The notes beneath the pieces are model-generated. The model saw nothing but the letters and a program-made list of their open reading frames with translations, did no database searches and had not been told where the DNA came from. Made by a program: the position numbers and the translations under genes. Below, in pieces: positions 9,076-17,470 of a stretch of 64,000 bases of DNA; positions within the stretch are counted from its first letter, which is position 1; the number at the start of each line of letters is the position of its first letter. Source of the stretch: Hydrogenophilales bacterium (GTDB lineage Bacteria; Pseudomonadota; Gammaproteobacteria; Burkholderiales; Thiobacteraceae); the NCBI GenBank assembly GCA_016235775.1, contig JACRIU010000033.1, positions 1 to 64,000 of the forward strand, given 5' to 3'.

Positions 9076-9864
9076 TCATCCAACGAGTAAGTCATAAAGC
9101 ATTTTCACCGCGGTTGCTATCACTGCGGCAGCCAAAATGCCGCGCAGCAAGCGGCGCGGTATGCGCTGCGAGAGTTCCGAGCCGGTTTGCGCGCCGATGA
9201 TGCCGCCGCTGACGGTGATCGCTGTGAGCAGCCAAGGAATCTGCGCCGTGCCGATGCGCCCCAGCACCACCGCTACGGAGGAGGCCACACCCACCGCCAG
9301 CGCGGTGCCGATCGCAATGCGCAAGGGCATCCCTAAAAACGCCATCAACACCGGCACGAATAAAAATCCGCCGCCTTGTCCAATCACCCCCGCGCACACG
9401 CCGATCAGCGCGCCCAACATCCAGGCGCGCGGCCGGCTGTAGTGCGGGGCTGTTTCTTCATGCATCGCTTGCGCAACTTCCGGGCGCGGAAACAACATCA
9501 GCAGGGCGGCGATCACCGCCATCACTGCAAACAAAACCAGTATCCAATGCCCGGAAATGAAACTCGATGCGATGGAGCCGAGTAAAGAGGTGGCCGTCAT
9601 CGCCCCGCCGAAATCCCGTGCCAAGGGCCAATAGACGCGGCGATGCCGGTGGTGCGCGATCGTGCCGGTGAGCGCGCCGAACAAGCTTTGCACCGAGGTG
9701 ATGGAAGCGGCAGCCTTGATCGACAGCGCGCCCAATCCAAACGCGGGCGGCACATAAAGCAAAAGCGGGAACATGATGATGCCCCCGCCTATCCCGACTA
9801 AACCGGAAAGCAGTCCGCCCAATAAGCCCGATAGAAACAGGACGGTATAAAGCTCATATTCCAC
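9076..9864 (-). CDS. TauE/SafE-family anion exporter
   Basis: A 262-residue polytopic membrane protein with about eight hydrophobic segments. It has the two family half-repeat signatures GLLSGLVGIGGGIIMFPLLL near the N-terminus and GVCAGVIGQGGGFLFVPVLM in the second half. TauE/SafE proteins move sulfite, sulfonate or organosulfur anions across the inner membrane; the substrate here is unknown. Translation begins at GTG. It lies 8 bases after selD on the same strand and is probably cotranscribed. Confidence 0.88.
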   Translation of the reverse strand: MEYELYTVLFLSGLLGGLLSGLVGIGGGIIMFPLLLYVPPAFGLGALSIKAAASITSVQSLFGALTGTIAHHRHRRVYWPLARDFGGAMTATSLLGSIASSFISGHWILVLFAVMAVIAALLMLFPRPEVAQAMHEETAPHYSRPRAWMLGALIGVCAGVIGQGGGFLFVPVLMAFLGMPLRIAIGTALAVGVASSVAVVLGRIGTAQIPWLLTAITVSGGIIGAQTGSELSQRIPRRLLRGILAAAVIATAVKMLYDLLVG

Positions 9865-9872
9865 GATAGGGT

Positions 9873-10940
9873 TTAAGGCCCCTCAATCGTCACGCTGCAT
9901 GCGCCATTGGCGGCAACGACACGCCCCACGGGAGCTGCAACCAGGCAATTCAGTTCTTTGAGCTTGGCGATGATTTCTTCCGCCGCGTCGGGCGCCACGG
10001 CCATGAGCAAGCCGCCGGAGGTTTGTGGATCGGTGAAAATCAATTGGTGGTCGGTGCTGAGATTGCCGTTGAATTGTATCGCGCCGCCAAATGCGGCGAG
10101 ATTACGGTATGCGCCGCCGGGCACGATTCCCTCGGTGGCAAGGCCCCAGGCTTCTTCCATGACGGGAATTTTCCCCGCTTCCAGGATGATCGACACCCCC
10201 GCGCCGCGCGCCATTTCCAGCGCATGGCCGGCCAAGCCAAAGCCCGTCACGTCGGTCAACGCATGCACGCTCTCCTGCGAGCCAAGCCAGGCGCCGGGCT
10301 TGTTCAGAGTGGACATGGTGCGCACGACTTTCTCATAGCCTTCTTGAGACAGCGATTGCACCTTGACCGCGGTGCTCATGATGCCGATGCCTAAAGGCTT
10401 GGTGGTGATCAGCACATCGCCCGCCTTGGCGCCGGAATTTTTCTTGATTCGTCTTGGATCGATCATCCCGATGACGCACAAACCGAATATCGGCTCTTCA
10501 TTATCGATCGAGTGCCCGCCCGCGATCATGATGCCTGCGTCCTGGCAAGTCTCGACGCCGCCGCGCATGATTTCCTGCATCACATTGAGCGGCAGCTTAT
10601 TCACCGGAAAGCCGACGATGGAGACCGCCATCAGCGGCGTGCCGCCCATGGCGTAAACATCGCTGATCGAATTGGTCGCCGCGATGCGGCCGAAGTCGTA
10701 AGGATGATCCACGATGGGCGTGAAGAAATCGTTGGTAACCACGATGGCCTGGCTGTCGTTTATTTTAAACACGGCCGCGTCGTCATCCGACTCGATGCCG
10801 ACGAGCAAGTTGGGGTTGCCGGCGAAACGCGGCACATTCGCCAAAATTTCGTGCAGCGCGGCCGGATCGATTTTGCAGCCGCAGCCGCCGCCATGGGAAT
10901 ATTTTGTCAGACAAACTTGATTCGTGGGTCGGACATCCAT
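9873..10940 (-). CDS. selD: Selenide, water dikinase (selenophosphate synthase)
   Basis: An approximately 355-residue enzyme that makes selenophosphate from selenide and ATP for selenouridine tRNA or selenocysteine. It has the N-terminal loop LTKYSHGGGCGCKI with cysteine at the catalytic position, TNDFFTPIVD, RIAATNSISDVYAMGG, and the C-terminal DPQTSGGLL. I place the start at the ATG at 10940, giving about the E. coli length; an in-frame GTG at 11102 would add 54 unrelated residues. No other sel gene is in the window. Confidence 0.93.
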   Translation of the reverse strand: MDVRPTNQVCLTKYSHGGGCGCKIDPAALHEILANVPRFAGNPNLLVGIESDDDAAVFKINDSQAIVVTNDFFTPIVDHPYDFGRIAATNSISDVYAMGGTPLMAVSIVGFPVNKLPLNVMQEIMRGGVETCQDAGIMIAGGHSIDNEEPIFGLCVIGMIDPRRIKKNSGAKAGDVLITTKPLGIGIMSTAVKVQSLSQEGYEKVVRTMSTLNKPGAWLGSQESVHALTDVTGFGLAGHALEMARGAGVSIILEAGKIPVMEEAWGLATEGIVPGGAYRNLAAFGGAIQFNGNLSTDHQLIFTDPQTSGGLLMAVAPDAAEEIIAKLKELNCLVAAPVGRVVAANGACSVTIEGP

Positions 10941-11122
10941 TTGACCATGCTCATGTTTATGGGGAAAGACTGCTGGATAGAAAATTAGCGGCGAGCCGGC
11001 CTGAAACTTGAGCCAAGACCAGGCGCTGTCCTTTAGAAAAACCCCATTCTTGGCTAAAGATTCAGCCCAATCCGTCCGATATTTGCCTAATAGCCCTTTC
11101 ACTGAATCTTACGAGGCATTGC

Positions 11123-11518
11123 ATGGAGCCCATCGTCACGCATAAGCAAGAACGCGAACTGGATGCTCGTATCGCGGAAAAAGTGATGAACGAAAAGGTG
11201 ATCTGGGCGGACAACAAGCCGTGTCTCGCCACCAATCATGATGCCGCGGCGCACAGTGAAAACTCGGTGCCGAATTACTGCACCAGCGTCGGCGCGGCCA
11301 TGACGGTGGCCATGCAAGTGCGGCGGCTCGGCTTCACGCTCGATATTCTGATGGATGAACGCGGCACTACATTGACGGTCATGACGAATAGCGGGGAAGA
11401 AGTAGTGCGCTTTGAAAATATCATTACGCGCTTTGCACAATATATGTGCCACGCCGCCTTGATCGCCGTCGGCGAAGAGCGGCGGCGCGGAGAGGATCGG
11501 CGTAGGGCGCGGGGCTAG
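11123..11518 (+). CDS. Hypothetical protein, possible phage ABA-sandwich domain
   Basis: A 131-residue protein. The central NYCTSVGAAMTVAMQVRRLG and following FTLDILMDERGTTLTVMTN resemble the small 'phage ABA sandwich' domain found in phage and prophage hypotheticals. The C-terminus is very basic (ERRRGEDRRRARG). GAGG precedes the ATG. It is divergent from selD with no phage genes nearby, so the domain call is tentative. Confidence 0.6.
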   Translation: MEPIVTHKQERELDARIAEKVMNEKVIWADNKPCLATNHDAAAHSENSVPNYCTSVGAAMTVAMQVRRLGFTLDILMDERGTTLTVMTNSGEEVVRFENIITRFAQYMCHAALIAVGEERRRGEDRRRARG

Positions 11519-11563
11519 CGTGTTCGGCGGGCCCTACCTGCTACCTTAACTGGAAGGAGTACC

Positions 11564-11740
11564 ATGAAAAATCTAAAACCCAACTGCCTGAACGGCGGCT
11601 TTGGCTCACCCAATAAACGTGGCGCTTTCTCTTTTCTAGAAAAAATGCCTGCTGCCGCCAGTCGACCGCTACTTGCGCCGGGGCCTCGGCTCGTAAGCGT
11701 GAATGGCGTGAACGATCTCTTGAAACGGCAAGCTCGCTAG
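11564..11740 (+). CDS. Possible 58-residue peptide with a strong ribosome site
   Basis: The ATG follows GGAAGGAG by 4 bases, one of the strongest ribosome sites in the window. It opens MKNLKPNCLNGGFGSPNKRG. No family is recognised. Its last 72 bases overlap the antisense 3' end of the gene at 11669-12115, which argues against the full length. It could be a leader, a remnant, or a real small gene. Confidence 0.3.
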   Translation: MKNLKPNCLNGGFGSPNKRGAFSFLEKMPAAASRPLLAPGPRLVSVNGVNDLLKRQAR

Positions 11741-12115
11741 GCTGCCGTATTGATTCGCTGCGGCGTTTAATACAGCGTTGATGTCGGCAACTGGCCCCGC
11801 TGCTTCGGGCATCAGCGCGCGCTCGACCCCCAATAACCCCCCGCATTGCAACTTGAGTTCTTTGGTGTGTGGAATCGGTTCGTCAGGATGCGTGAGCTTA
11901 AGGGTAAAGGCAGCCGCCCGCCGTAATTCCTTCTTTAGTTCCACGCATATGGCATGCGCGGCAGCGTCCAAACAACCGGCGGCTTCGCGCTCGGCGATAT
12001 TGCGTTTGATCGCGTGTTGACAGCCACAGCAACGGCACAGGATTGCACGTTCAAACACGCACTGGAGCGGGTTCACCTCCGTGTAGGCAGTGCGGTAGGC
12101 GTTCTCGTCCAGCAT
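11669..12115 (-). CDS. Conserved cysteine-containing hypothetical protein
   Basis: A 148-residue protein with an N-terminal cysteine cluster (NPLQCVFERAILCRCCGCQHA, then CLDAAAHAIC), followed by a helical region KKELRRAAAFTLKLTHPDEPIPH. The pattern matches a betaproteobacterial family of unknown function that I recognise only by its general form (NPLxCVFExAxLxRxxxC, then AEREA). The cysteines suggest metal or Fe-S binding. It shares orientation with the short gene before hldD. Confidence 0.65.
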   Translation of the reverse strand: MLDENAYRTAYTEVNPLQCVFERAILCRCCGCQHAIKRNIAEREAAGCLDAAAHAICVELKKELRRAAAFTLKLTHPDEPIPHTKELKLQCGGLLGVERALMPEAAGPVADINAVLNAAANQYGSLASLPFQEIVHAIHAYEPRPRRK

Positions 12116-12130
12116 GGCGGATGCGTGGGA

Positions 12131-12361
12131 TCAGTAATCTTCGCCGGTGGTGGGTGGCGCTTCCCGCACTTGGGACAGGATATCTTCGGCTTCCAGTTCC
12201 GACTCGGCGAACATCACCTTCACGACCTGGCCATTGGTAAGCTGCATGGTGCCGCGGCGCGCCTTGGCCTCGGCGCTGGCCGCCTTGAAATTATCGAAGC
12301 TCGCCAGCAGCGCCAACTGCCGCACGGGGAAATTTTCGATTTTGTACACGTAATACGGCAT
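12131..12361 (-). CDS. Conserved small hypothetical protein
   Basis: A 76-residue protein beginning MPYYVYKIENFPVRQLALL, acidic towards the C-terminus (ESELEAEDILSQVREAPPTTGED). AAGGAG lies 6 bases before the ATG. It sits 10 bases downstream of hldD, so it is probably the last or next-to-last gene of that operon. The family is common in betaproteobacteria but has no assigned function. Confidence 0.7.
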   Translation of the reverse strand: MPYYVYKIENFPVRQLALLASFDNFKAASAEAKARRGTMQLTNGQVVKVMFAESELEAEDILSQVREAPPTTGEDY

Positions 12362-12371
12362 GCATTACTCC

Positions 12372-13367
12372 TTAAGCCGATTTCAACAAGTGCTGCACAT
12401 ACATTGAACAGCCTTCCTCGACGGTGAGGAGCGGTGCGTCATACCCCGCATTGTGCAGATTGGAAATATCGGCCTGGGTAAAATTCTGGTACTTCCCCTT
12501 CAATGCTTCGGGGAAGTCGATGTATTCGAGGATGCCCTGCTGCTGCAATTGCGCCAGGCTTAACTCGGTCTCGCCTTTCGCGCGGCGGCACGCATTCACG
12601 GTGGCGACCGCCACATCATTGAAAGTCTGCGCGCGGCCCGTGCCCACGTTGAAAATACCGGATTGGTCTGGATGATCCAGAAAATGCAGGTTCACTTTCA
12701 CCACGTCTTCCACCGAGATGAAGTAGCGCCGCTGCTCGCCATTACTGTAACCGCCGCTGCCCTCGAACAAGCGCACCTTGCCGGTGGCCATGTATTGATT
12801 GAATAAATGAAACGAGACTGACGCCATGCGCCCCTTGTGCTGCTCGCGCGGGCCGTACACATTGAAGTAGCGGAAGCCCGCGACTTGCGCCGTGAGATGG
12901 CTCCAATTGCGGCGCACGTATTGGTCGAACAGAAATTTGGAATAGCCGTACACATTGAGCGGACCTTCGTGTGAGCGCTCTTCCTTGAATACCGTGCCGC
13001 TGCCGTACACGCTGGCCGAGGAGGCGTACAGGAAGGGCACTTCATCCGCCTGACAATAATCGAACAGGGTTATCGTGTAGCGGTAATTGTTGTCCATCAT
13101 GTAGCGGCCGTCGGTCTCCATGGTGTCGGAGCAGGCGCCCTCATGGAAAATCGCCGCGATGTCGTCCTCCCAAGCGCCTTCCAACAGCAGTTCGATGAAA
13201 TCCTCCTTGTCGATGTAATCCGCGATCTCGCAATCGACCAGGTTCTTGAATTTATCGGCGTGGGTGAGATTGTCGACGCAGATGATGTCGGTCTCGCCGC
13301 GCGCGTTGAGCGCTTTGACGATGTTGGCGCCGATGAAGCCGGCGGCGCCGGTAACGATGTAAACCAT
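12372..13367 (-). CDS. hldD: ADP-L-glycero-D-manno-heptose 6-epimerase
   Basis: A 331-residue extended short-chain dehydrogenase. Features are the NAD-binding [16 protein letters not shown] at the N-terminus, SSASVYG, the catalytic [13 protein letters not shown] (YxxxK), and the family marker [11 protein letters not shown]. It converts ADP-D-glycero- to ADP-L-glycero-D-manno-heptose for the LPS inner core. The heptose kinase gene is directly upstream, separated by an inverted heptamer repeat. Confidence 0.95.
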   Translation of the reverse strand: MVYIVTGAAGFIGANIVKALNARGETDIICVDNLTHADKFKNLVDCEIADYIDKEDFIELLLEGAWEDDIAAIFHEGACSDTMETDGRYMMDNNYRYTITLFDYCQADEVPFLYASSASVYGSGTVFKEERSHEGPLNVYGYSKFLFDQYVRRNWSHLTAQVAGFRYFNVYGPREQHKGRMASVSFHLFNQYMATGKVRLFEGSGGYSNGEQRRYFISVEDVVKVNLHFLDHPDQSGIFNVGTGRAQTFNDVAVATVNACRRAKGETELSLAQLQQQGILEYIDFPEALKGKYQNFTQADISNLHNAGYDAPLLTVEEGCSMYVQHLLKSA

Positions 13368-13382
13368 GAAAACTCCTTATTT

Positions 13383-13468
13383 AGGATTCAGTATCCGGGA
13401 TTCAGGATTCAGGGGGTGGTGCGCTACGCGCTTTTCCCTGAATCCCGGATCCTGAACCCCGAATCCTG
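13383..13468. repeat. Inverted pair of GGATTCA heptamer repeats
   Basis: The left arm (13383-13414) reads GGATTCA, GTATCCG, GGATTCA, GGATTCA in a strict 7-base period. The right arm (13436-13468) is the opposite-strand counterpart, with GGATTCG, GGGTTCA, GGATCCG, GGATTCA. The arms can pair into an imperfect hairpin of about 32 bp. It fills the gap between the rfaE1 stop (beginning at 13469) and the hldD start. Confidence 0.8.
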
Positions 13469-14389
13469 CTATTCAAACAATTCTTCCTTATGCACGACCG
13501 CCGTGCCGAGCTTGGCCACCACGATGCCGGCGGCGCGATTGGCGACCCGTACTGCCTCGGCCATGCCGGCGCCGCAGGCCAGCATCACCGCCAGCGTGGC
13601 GATCACCGTATCGCCCGCGCCCGAGACATCGAATACCTCGCGCGCTTGCGTTTGTTCATGCACTCTTTCACCTTCACAATAGAGCGTCATTCCTTCCTCG
13701 CTGCGCGTCACCAGCAAGCCCTTCAGATTCAACTCGCGGCGTAGCGCTTCGGCCTTGCGGGTCAACTCTTCCTCGGTTTTCCAACTGCCCGCCACTTCGC
13801 GGAACTCGCCCCGGTTGGGCGTGATCAAGGTGGCGTTGCGGTAGCGCGCATAGTCCTCGCCTTTCGGATCCACCAACACCGGCTTGTTCGCCGCGTTGGC
13901 CAGCTCGATCATGCGCGTGATGTGAGCAAGTCCGCCTTTGCCATAATCCGACAACACCACCACATCGAACTTGCCCAGCAAGCGCTCATAATCCGCCAAG
14001 GCGGCGGAGAGCACTTCATGGCTGGGCGCGGTCTCGAAATCGATGCGCAGCAACTGCTGCTGCCGCCCGATGACGCGCAATTTGATCGTGGTCGAAATCG
14101 TCGGGTCGCGATGCAATTCGGCGCTCACTCCTTCGTCGCGCATCAGATCGGCGATCTTGGCGCCGGCTTCGTCGTCGCCGGTCACCGACAGCAACGTTGC
14201 CTTGGCGCTCAACGCCGCGATATTGCGCGCCACATTGGCCGCCCCCCCGGGCCGCTCGTCGCTGCCGGTCACGCGCACCACCGGCACCGGCGCCTCGGGT
14301 GAAATGCGGCTCACCTCGCCGAACCAATAACGGTCGAGCATCACATCGCCCACCACTAGCACGCGCGCTTTATCTATTTGAATTGTCAT
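13469..14389 (-). CDS. rfaE1: D-glycero-beta-D-manno-heptose-7-phosphate kinase
   Basis: A 306-residue PfkB-type sugar kinase with RPGGAANVARNIAALSA, VLVDPKGEDYARYRNAT and the C-terminal anion-hole motif DVSGAGDTVIATLA. At this length it is only the kinase half of E. coli HldE; the adenylyltransferase must be separate, as in many betaproteobacteria. It phosphorylates heptose 7-phosphate at C1 for LPS core synthesis. A promoter-like TTGACA element lies 19-47 bases upstream. Confidence 0.94.
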   Translation of the reverse strand: MTIQIDKARVLVVGDVMLDRYWFGEVSRISPEAPVPVVRVTGSDERPGGAANVARNIAALSAKATLLSVTGDDEAGAKIADLMRDEGVSAELHRDPTISTTIKLRVIGRQQQLLRIDFETAPSHEVLSAALADYERLLGKFDVVVLSDYGKGGLAHITRMIELANAANKPVLVDPKGEDYARYRNATLITPNRGEFREVAGSWKTEEELTRKAEALRRELNLKGLLVTRSEEGMTLYCEGERVHEQTQAREVFDVSGAGDTVIATLAVMLACGAGMAEAVRVANRAAGIVVAKLGTAVVHKEELFE

Positions 14390-14407
14390 AGAAAAAATAA
14401 AATGCCC

Positions 14408-14436
14408 ATAAATTCTTTAGTCAACTGTTTTGTCAA
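14408..14436 (-). promoter_or_regulatory. Putative rfaE1 promoter
   Basis: On the minus strand TTGACA (14431-14436) is followed after 17 bases by ATTTAT (14408-14413). A second, overlapping TTGACT (14420-14425) could pair with TTTATT 17 bases further on. Both lie just upstream of rfaE1 in an AT-rich stretch. A local promoter would be needed because the defence cassette separates rfaE1 from ugd. Confidence 0.5.
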
Positions 14437-14532
14437 AGGCTTTTACAAATCATTTAAGAATGTGCTATTTTAGCTCGAAAGCTGTGAGCAAAACTCGGCC
14501 CCGTGCCGTGTGAACCTTCGGGGTTCCTATAC

Positions 14533-15408
14533 TCATGGCTTTTTTCTTTTCTGCTCCCCGAAACGCACCTCCAATGTCAGCGGCTGCTGGCCATTGAAGA
14601 AGGTTCCGCGATCCGGGCCAAAATGCAGGTCGTGTATCTCACCTACCTGCGGCCAGATCACTTTCAGGAAGCGTTCCTCCCGCTTTGCGACACTTGTTAC
14701 CTTATCAACACGCGGCTCAAAAAAGCGTTGCACTGCCCATAGAAAATAATCCACCGCTTGCAGACAAGAATCGTTTTTCGGGGTGGATACGCGAATCCGC
14801 CAATCATCCCGCCCGCCGCGCCCGAAGCCGTATCTCGCCGCGAAATCCCGCTCGGCATGGTCAATCGCCGTGCGGATAGCCTCGTTGCGGTCGCTTTGTC
14901 CACGGCGGGCCACGCACACTTCGTAAGCATCCGCTAGGCGGTGAAATTTGCCGAACAGGGAACGCATCAGTCCGTCGTACAGCTCATTGTGCTTGTAGCG
15001 GTAACCAGGTTCCAATTCGTTGCGGCGCAGCACATCTTGCAGGATGCGCGTCTTGTCACAGACGACCGCATGAAAACGTAGCGCGTTACCCTCTGCCGCC
15101 AGCAACTTGAAAACCTCATAACGCACCTCCGGCAAATCATCCTTGGCATGGAAAGCAACGGCAGTCTTGCCGCGCGCCGCGTCGAAGGAAGGTACACCGC
15201 TGAAATAGGGATAGTCCATAAGCTGCTGGCGAAGCGCCTCAAGCCGCTGCCCCAAACCTGCCGGATCATCCACCTCAAGCTTGCCGAGGATAAAAAATTG
15301 CGAACAGCCATCGGTACCGACGATGGCGCGGCGACGATTGGCGAACAGCGTCGGGTCGCCCGCTTCGTCGACGAAAATGTGCAGGATGTCTTTTTCGGAC
15401 TTTAACAT
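14533..15408 (-). CDS. DUF3800 protein (RNase H-like fold), last gene of the defence cassette
   Basis: A 291-residue protein. The N-terminal strand HIFVDEAGDP (D14, E15, D18) and a late SCLQAVDYFLWAVQRFFE (D220) match the DUF3800 family, predicted to adopt an RNase H-like nuclease fold with these acidic residues. Its start overlaps the end of the HNH gene by 7 bases, implying coupled translation. DUF3800 genes recur in defence islands and mobile elements, but I know of no firm mechanism. A nuclease effector or nucleic-acid sensor role is inferred. Confidence 0.82.
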   Translation of the reverse strand: MLKSEKDILHIFVDEAGDPTLFANRRRAIVGTDGCSQFFILGKLEVDDPAGLGQRLEALRQQLMDYPYFSGVPSFDAARGKTAVAFHAKDDLPEVRYEVFKLLAAEGNALRFHAVVCDKTRILQDVLRRNELEPGYRYKHNELYDGLMRSLFGKFHRLADAYEVCVARRGQSDRNEAIRTAIDHAERDFAARYGFGRGGRDDWRIRVSTPKNDSCLQAVDYFLWAVQRFFEPRVDKVTSVAKREERFLKVIWPQVGEIHDLHFGPDRGTFFNGQQPLTLEVRFGEQKRKKP

Positions 15409-16130
15409 TCAGCCTCTGCACAAAACTCAGCAAAGGGCGACTCATCACGCCCAGGCCCTTTGAGAAAATAATCTGCCACATCCGGCTGAAAAGGTAATGT
15501 AAGCCAATTTCCACACCGCACCCGCAGTATGTCAGTGGCAAGCTGCCCTTGGTTGTAAAGGGCTAGGGTGTCCTGGATGTGCTCCTTCAAGTCAACTAAA
15601 CGCATCTGCCTGGATTGTTGCAAGGCATCCCGGTCTAATGCCAAGATTTCGATGGTTTTGCTGGCGCGGGGATCCGGCGCATTCAGCTCAGGACGCCAAC
15701 GCGGCGTCAGATTTCCAAACTCGTCTATGAAGAAGAATAACCAGACATCCTCTGTCACCGGATTGATGATGGTAGCGCCCGCCTCCGTATCAGGCGGAAA
15801 ACGGGCGCTCTTGGAATGGTTGCAAATGCCACAGACCCACAGGAAATTCTCCCACTTCATCGCTTCATTGTGGAATATAGCCTTGGGACGGAAGTGTTCA
15901 ACTTGGGAGGATTCACTCCCACTACAGAACATGCATCGTTCGCCTGGCCCGCTCATCTCGGCAAGCTTTTCCACGATGGGTTTAAACCATTTCGTCTTTC
16001 GCGCATTGCCATAGCGGCGCTCGGCTTCGGTTTTGGGGTCCTGGGACTGAGCGATGGCCATCGTTTCCTTTACCAGTTTTTTTTTGGTTATCAGCCGAAG
16101 TTCAGGACGGGGTGGCAGACGCCGCATCAA
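15402..16130 (-). CDS. HNH endonuclease, PtuB-like (TIGR02646-type)
   Basis: A 242-residue protein with a zinc-bound HNH fold. It has C66xxC69, VEHFRPK (E78, H79), a W/N-containing strand (MKWENFLWVC, N95), and C100xxC103-N104 followed by K107. This matches the HNH partner of AAA ATPases in Septu and retron-associated systems. Its ATG overlaps the upstream ATPase stop by 4 bases (ATGA). In Septu the nuclease is held by the ATPase and cleaves nucleic acid on phage infection; the same logic is inferred here. Confidence 0.85.
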   Translation of the reverse strand: MMRRLPPRPELRLITKKKLVKETMAIAQSQDPKTEAERRYGNARKTKWFKPIVEKLAEMSGPGERCMFCSGSESSQVEHFRPKAIFHNEAMKWENFLWVCGICNHSKSARFPPDTEAGATIINPVTEDVWLFFFIDEFGNLTPRWRPELNAPDPRASKTIEILALDRDALQQSRQMRLVDLKEHIQDTLALYNQGQLATDILRVRCGNWLTLPFQPDVADYFLKGPGRDESPFAEFCAEAEC

Positions 16131-17452
16131 ATGGTCTCCGGATCACGCTCGAACGCTAGATTCATCTGCTCACGTAGATGTTCATATTTCTTTGTCTCTT
16201 GCTTTGACAGGGGAGCCCCGGACTTGGCTTTTGCGTTCAATAGTTTCCATTGCTCGATCTGCTGGTTGGCCCAGTAACTTCGTGTCTTATTCAAACCGAA
16301 TGCGGTTCCGAGTAGAGTCTTTACAGCGTTCCCCAATCGCAACTTTTCTAACTCGTCGGCATCCAGTGGGCGCGGCTCGCGATTCAAGTCCGTCTGGGAC
16401 GGTAGTACAAACACCCCATTCGGATCGGCGGCTTGAGCAACAAGGGGGCTATGAGTTGTCACCAGAAACTGCACATTCGGGAAATGCTGCTTGAGCCATT
16501 CCGGGATGTCTCTTTGCCAAGACGGGTGCAAGTGCGCTTCGATCTCGTCAATCATCACCACGCCGGGGTGGGTCACGATAGGTCGTCCTGCACTGTCTGA
16601 TCCAAACAACCCCACAATGCCGTACACCTCAAACATTCCATGAACCAAATCCAATACGGTAGCGTAGATGCTGCGGCAACCATCGCTGATATCACGCATG
16701 GGTAGTTCCAGTCCGTTCTTATCCTGGATAAATACGTGATCTACTGTGGTGCGGCTGATCTTCATGCCATGGGGCAATAAATCATCGTTCAACAGCGCGG
16801 TAACGCCATCCAGAAGTTGCTTGAGCTCAGGACTCTTCGATTCCAGCCAGCGCGAGTAATTGGTCTTCAGCCAAGCCTCGCTCTCACTTAACGCCGCGTC
16901 TTCCCGAAAGAGGGTGACAAAGCGGCTCACCACGCCCCCCCTGGCAGTCAACATGCCTGCCTGTGTTGAGTCGCCAGACAAGCGGCGCATGGGGCCGTAG
17001 CCGGCGCAGAACCAGCCTGGGGCATTTGGGTTCCAAGGGCCGCGTTGAGCCGAACCAGTTCGCTTGTTTTTGGGCAGGGGGGCTGCACGGAAAATGGGAA
17101 TTTCCTCCCCCTTCTCCAATTGCCAGCGAACCTCGGCATCAAATACCCCTCCCGGGGGCTTTCCGCTGGGTTTGAATTTGTCGTGCGTCTGATCCCAATC
17201 AACCTGAGTCATTGCTTTTGCTCGGTGTTCACTTCGAGCAAGCCATCCAGCAGGTACTCTGCCGATCAACTCATACCCTGCATCGGGTCCAATCAGCGCT
17301 AACGCAATGCTTTTCAGTAAAGTGGATTTCCCCGAGGCATTGCCGCCTACGAACACGGTCCAGCCTGCATAACTTTTGTCCGGACGTTGAAAGTCAAAAT
17401 GCAAGCTGGCAAAGCCCTTGAGGTTTTCCAGAGTAATAGATTTCACATACAT
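16127..17452 (-). CDS. AAA_21/SMC-like ATPase, PtuA-like
   Basis: A 441-residue ABC/SMC-type ATPase. It opens with SITLENLKGFASLHFDF and has Walker A GGNASGKST (36-44), a signature-like RDISDGCRS (about 253-261), Walker B VVMIDEIEAHLHP (298-310) and H-loop VTTHSPLV (331-338). The insertion between Walker A and the signature is medium-sized with no long coiled coil, as in PtuA and OLD-like defence ATPases without a TOPRIM domain. The adjacent HNH gene completes a Septu-type pair. It lies 18 bases downstream of the methyltransferase gene. Confidence 0.87.
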   Translation of the reverse strand: MYVKSITLENLKGFASLHFDFQRPDKSYAGWTVFVGGNASGKSTLLKSIALALIGPDAGYELIGRVPAGWLARSEHRAKAMTQVDWDQTHDKFKPSGKPPGGVFDAEVRWQLEKGEEIPIFRAAPLPKNKRTGSAQRGPWNPNAPGWFCAGYGPMRRLSGDSTQAGMLTARGGVVSRFVTLFREDAALSESEAWLKTNYSRWLESKSPELKQLLDGVTALLNDDLLPHGMKISRTTVDHVFIQDKNGLELPMRDISDGCRSIYATVLDLVHGMFEVYGIVGLFGSDSAGRPIVTHPGVVMIDEIEAHLHPSWQRDIPEWLKQHFPNVQFLVTTHSPLVAQAADPNGVFVLPSQTDLNREPRPLDADELEKLRLGNAVKTLLGTAFGLNKTRSYWANQQIEQWKLLNAKAKSGAPLSKQETKKYEHLREQMNLAFERDPETI

Positions 17453-17470
17453 GTTGATTTCCTCGTTGGT

